NCBI GenBank assembly: GCA_016927155.1
Contig: JAFGNE010000085.1
Coordinates: forward strand, 1 to 7,851
Reading direction: 5' to 3'
From: Candidatus Peregrinibacteria bacterium
GTDB taxonomy: Bacteria > Patescibacteriota > Gracilibacteria > UM-FILTER-43-11
DNA length: 7,851 nucleotides
Shown here: piece after piece, positions 5,235-7,851 of the stretch
Layout of the letters: each line of letters opens with the position of its first letter
Position numbering within the stretch: the stretch's first letter is position 1
Program-made: the position numbers and the translations under genes
The notes under the pieces: model-generated
What the model was told of the DNA's origin: nothing
What the model saw: only the letters and a program-made list of their open reading frames with translations
The model's database searches: none

Positions 5235-6431
5235 ATGAAAAGCCAATCTTTCGACAAAGTCCTGGCCATTGTGATTTTGTGCTTGGTCGTCTTCGGGATC
5301 ATCATGGTCTCCAGCGTGAGCGTGTACCAGTCGTACCAGCTTACCAGTGATATGGCCAGGAAAGGACTTACTGAAGCGGCCAGCAACAGTTTTTACCTTT
5401 GGCGGCATTTGTACCGTGTTGTCATTGCCCTGCCACTGGGCGCCATAGCCATTTATTTCCCGCTTGTTTTATGGAAACGTTCCGCTTTGCCGCTGTTCAT
5501 CCTTTCCATCCTTTTGCTTATTGCCTTGTTCCTGCCGGGGATCGGGGCCAATTATGGCACCAGCACCAGCTGGATTGACCTCCCCTTCCTCCCTTCCGTG
5601 CAACCGGCGGAAATCATAAAGCTCGGCCTTATTTTTTATCTGGCCGTCTGGATGGAAAAACGCCAGGAGCTTGTCCGGTCTTTCCATTATGGCTTTATCC
5701 CCTTCACTGTTTTGCTTTCCCTGGTGGTGGTGCTGCTTGCCATGCAACCGGATTTCGGTTCCGTGCTGGTGATTTCCCTGATCGCCGTTAGCATGTTTTT
5801 CGCGGCGGGCGGAGGCATTTTCCATATTTTCGGCGGAGCGCTCCTCGCTTCCCTTTTCGCCTATCCCATTATCATGAGCAAGGAATACCTGCGCAACCGT
5901 TTTATCGCCTTCCTTAACCCCGATATTGATCCTCTTAATATAGGTTTCCAGATCAAGCAAGCGCTCATTGCCATAGGCAGCGGCGGTATTTTTGGCGTGG
6001 GTTTCGGCAAGTCCATCCAGAAATTCGGTTACCTGCCTGAAGTGCAGGGCGATACGATTTTTGCCGCGGCCGCCGAAGAACTGGGTTTTATCCGTATCGC
6101 CTTTATTGTGCTGGCTTACCTTATTATCGCCTGGCGCGGTTACCGCATCGCCCGGAATGCTTCTGACCGTTTTTCCATGCTGGTCGCTGTCGGCATCACC
6201 AGCTGGTTCACTTTCCAGGCCCTTATCAATTTTGCCGTGAACCTCGCCCTTTTGCCGCTTACAGGCCTCACGCTGCCTTTTGTAAGTTACGGCGGGTCTT
6301 CCCTCATCGTTAATCTTATCGGCGCCGGTATTTTGCTTAATATTTCACGCTATGTCCCACAAGAAACGCGTCCTTCTCTCCGGCGGGGGGTCCGGAGGCC
6401 ATATTATTCCGAACCTCGCCGTCGCCTCTGA
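5235..6431 (+). CDS. ftsW: SEDS-family peptidoglycan glycosyltransferase FtsW/RodA
   Basis: Multi-pass (about ten helices) SEDS protein that polymerises lipid II into glycan strands with a partner class B PBP. Family motifs in order: SWIDL (112-116), 'VQPAEIIKL' (122-130), 'QPDFGS' (171-176), 'IGSGGIFGVGFGKS' (247-260), 'YLPEVQGDTIFA' (266-277) with D273 at the position of the putative catalytic Asp in the fourth extracellular loop, EELGF (281-285), and 'TGLTLPFVSYGGSS' (343-356). 398 residues is normal. FtsW is preferred over RodA because murG follows directly, but motifs alone do not separate the two. The ATG at 5235 immediately precedes helix 1. The SEDS core ends at about R372; the last 26 residues, including eight arginines, are encoded entirely inside the 80-bp overlap with murG. 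The promoter looks nearly leaderless. The loop between helices 1 and 2 (about 30-60) contains a short polar insert. Confidence 0.94.
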   Translation: MKSQSFDKVLAIVILCLVVFGIIMVSSVSVYQSYQLTSDMARKGLTEAASNSFYLWRHLYRVVIALPLGAIAIYFPLVLWKRSALPLFILSILLLIALFLPGIGANYGTSTSWIDLPFLPSVQPAEIIKLGLIFYLAVWMEKRQELVRSFHYGFIPFTVLLSLVVVLLAMQPDFGSVLVISLIAVSMFFAAGGGIFHIFGGALLASLFAYPIIMSKEYLRNRFIAFLNPDIDPLNIGFQIKQALIAIGSGGIFGVGFGKSIQKFGYLPEVQGDTIFAAAAEELGFIRIAFIVLAYLIIAWRGYRIARNASDRFSMLVAVGITSWFTFQALINFAVNLALLPLTGLTLPFVSYGGSSLIVNLIGAGILLNISRYVPQETRPSLRRGVRRPYYSEPRRRL

Positions 6432-7413
6432 GCTCGTCCGGCATGGCGCGGAACTCCTTTATATCGGGTCGCGCGCGCGGCTGGAAGCTCGCCTGATCAC
6501 CTCCCGGGGGATCCCTTTTAAATCCATTTTTTCGGGAAAACTCCGGCGGTATTTTTCGTGGTGGAATTTTATTGATCCCGTTTTCGTCATTTTCGGCTTT
6601 TTCCAGGCGTTTTACCATGTGGCCCGTTTTCGCCCCGACGTGGTTTTTGTGAAAGGCGGCTTTGTCAGTTTGCCCGTCGCTTTGGCGGCGTTTGTCTTAC
6701 GGCGCCCTATCGTGCTCCACGAATCCGACAGCGTAATGGGCCTTGCCAATCGTGTCACCTCCCGTTTGGCGGCTAAAGTGTGCGTTGCGTTTCCGGCGTT
6801 GCTAAAGGGCAAGGACAAGCAATCAGGAAAATTTATTTTTACGGGAAATCCTGTACGCGCCAACCTTACCGGCGGCGACCCGCAGGAAGGTTACCGTTTA
6901 ACAGGCTTCCATCCCAACCGCCCCATTCTTCTTGTTTGGGGAGGCAGCCAGGGCGCGCGGGAAATCAATGAAATGGTGGAACGGCATTTCCACCTTTTGA
7001 AACGTCGTTTCCAGATTGTCCATGTTACGGGAGCCGGCAAAAAAACAAATATCGAAGACCTTTCTTACCGCGCTTTTGAGTACCTGGAAGAGGAATTGCC
7101 GCCTATTTACGCCATAACCGCTTATGTGGTGGGGCGCGCGGGGGCCAATTCGCTTTATGAGCTCGCGCTCACGCGGAAGCCCAATATCCTGCTGCCGCTT
7201 CAATCTTCCGCACACAACCACCAAGTCCTGAATGCGCGCTTTTTTGAGGAAGCCGGCGCCAGTCTTGTGCTTAGTTCGCCCGATAAACTCCCCGAAATCC
7301 TGTTCGCGCTCGATGAAAACAAGGCGCTCCAGGGACAGATGGAAGCGGCCCTTGGAAAAATCGCCAGGCCGGGAGCCGCCTTAATGATTGCCGATATCCT
7401 TTTGCAGTTTTAA
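6352..7413 (+). CDS. murG: MurG, lipid II-forming N-acetylglucosaminyltransferase
   Basis: Membrane-associated GT28 enzyme that transfers GlcNAc from UDP-GlcNAc to lipid I, giving lipid II for the SEDS polymerase encoded just upstream. 353 residues, normal length. Seen: N-terminal Gly-rich loop GGGSGGH (11-17) followed by IIPNLAVA; 'FVKGGFVSLPVALAA' (99-113); HESDSVMGLANR (123-134), the HESD variant of the usual HEQN acceptor-side motif; 'TGNPVR' (164-169); the second Gly-rich loop 'WGGSQGAREIN' (196-206); and the UDP-GlcNAc-binding region 'VVGRAGANSLYELALTRKP' (259-277), then 'LLPLQSSAHNHQVLNA' (280-295). The ATG at 6352 is required to include the first Gly-rich loop, so the 80-bp, +1-frame overlap with ftsW is real unless ftsW ends earlier than its frame shows. 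A 10-bp gap separates it from the next glycosyltransferase, indicating one operon. Confidence 0.95.
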   Translation: MSHKKRVLLSGGGSGGHIIPNLAVASELVRHGAELLYIGSRARLEARLITSRGIPFKSIFSGKLRRYFSWWNFIDPVFVIFGFFQAFYHVARFRPDVVFVKGGFVSLPVALAAFVLRRPIVLHESDSVMGLANRVTSRLAAKVCVAFPALLKGKDKQSGKFIFTGNPVRANLTGGDPQEGYRLTGFHPNRPILLVWGGSQGAREINEMVERHFHLLKRRFQIVHVTGAGKKTNIEDLSYRAFEYLEEELPPIYAITAYVVGRAGANSLYELALTRKPNILLPLQSSAHNHQVLNARFFEEAGASLVLSSPDKLPEILFALDENKALQGQMEAALGKIARPGAALMIADILLQF

Positions 7414-7423
7414 AATAGGCCTT

Positions 7424-7851
7424 ATGAAAATAGGAATGAACGCCCGGTTTCTCACGCAGCCTTACACGGGTATCGGGCAATACACCATCAACCTCCTTCG
7501 CGCGCTTTCCAGGGCGGAAGACAAAAACGAGTATTTTCTGTTTACCCCTGAACTGGTTGAACTCGGCTTACCCGAACGTTTCCACCAGATCCGCATTCCC
7601 GAAGGCGATTTCAAATCACCCAGCATGCGCAAGGCCCATTGGGAATTTTTTCTGGTACCGCGGGAAATGGAAAAACAGCAGGTCAACTTAGCCCATTTCC
7701 TTTATCCGGCCAACCCCTGGCGCCGCATGCCCATGCCGGTCATCGTTACCGTGCACGACGTGATCCCCTGGCTCCTTCCCGGGTACCGCCGGCGCCTGCG
7801 TTCCGCGTTGTACCACACTTATGTCCGTTTTGCCCTTAAAAAGGCCAACCA
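7424..7851 (+). CDS. Glycosyltransferase, GT4-like N-terminal domain (partial, runs off right edge)
   Basis: Open frame from the ATG at 7424 to the window end without a stop: 142 complete codons plus two bases. The protein begins MKIGMNARFL and has 'YTGIGQYTINLLRAL' (14-28), the usual N-terminal signature of GT-B glycosyltransferases of family 4 ('TGIGRY..nLl'), then 'EYFLF' (36-40), 'HFLYPAN' (91-97) and 'VIVTVHDVIPW' (106-116), matching the family's 'vvtiHDl.p' strand and loop. The UDP/GDP-sugar-binding C-terminal half lies beyond the window, so donor and acceptor cannot be guessed. It lies 10 bp after murG's stop on the same strand; such enzymes usually build surface polysaccharide or protein glycans. 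A weak AGG at 7417-7419 is the only hint of a ribosome-binding site. Confidence 0.88.
   Translation, partial: MKIGMNARFLTQPYTGIGQYTINLLRALSRAEDKNEYFLFTPELVELGLPERFHQIRIPEGDFKSPSMRKAHWEFFLVPREMEKQQVNLAHFLYPANPWRRMPMPVIVTVHDVIPWLLPGYRRRLRSALYHTYVRFALKKAN

Noticed and set aside
6718..6753. HESD in MurG in place of HEQN as a loss of function
   Set aside because: HESD-type MurG proteins are known in other bacteria, and the Gly-rich loops and donor-site motifs are intact.

Overview
This 7.85-kb window is a compact, roughly 50 % GC stretch of bacterial chromosome devoted almost entirely to the cell envelope. TGA is used as a normal stop codon (the solute-binding protein, the ligase and ftsW), so the genome does not use the UGA=Gly code. 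None of the starts has a clear Shine-Dalgarno sequence. Several traits together suggest a Candidate Phyla Radiation / Patescibacteria (Parcubacteria-like) genome: a stand-alone solute-binding lipoprotein, an O-antigen-ligase-type protein, a TsaE-HD fusion, a FtsW-MurG-glycosyltransferase cluster and the 'VIPAKAGIQ'-type palindromic repeat. This placement is inference from gene style, not from a marker phylogeny.

Left block, + strand (36-3858): a solute-binding lipoprotein (36-1508); an 80-bp spacer with a four-copy 9-bp tandem repeat; a polytopic O-antigen ligase/polymerase-family protein with a TTG start (1589-2830); and, overlapping it by 4 bp (ATGA), a fusion of the t6A-biosynthesis ATPase TsaE with an HD-type phosphohydrolase (2827-3858). 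A REP/BIME-like pair of palindromes (3844-3915) overlaps the last codons of the fusion gene and supplies its stop codon.

Middle block, - strand (5167-3945): lspA (signal peptidase II), then a six-helix membrane protein of unknown function with an acidic tail. This pair converges on the left block at the REP-like element and diverges from the right block at about 5168-5234.

Right block, + strand (5235-7851): a FtsW/RodA-family SEDS glycan polymerase preceded by a perfect TATAAT so close to the ATG that the mRNA would be nearly leaderless; murG, overlapping it by 80 bp; and a GT4-like glycosyltransferase that runs off the right edge.

Functionally, MurG makes lipid II and the SEDS protein polymerises it. 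LspA matures lipoproteins such as the one encoded at 36-1508. The ligase-type protein and the edge glycosyltransferase point to surface-glycan assembly. The most unusual items are the TsaE-HD fusion, the repeat that rewrites its C-terminus, the Arg-rich FtsW tail encoded wholly inside the murG overlap, and the shared 11-nt spacing between a -10-like box and two start codons. No tRNA, rRNA, CRISPR array, insertion sequence or riboswitch was recognised, and no gene-free stretch exceeds 300 bases.
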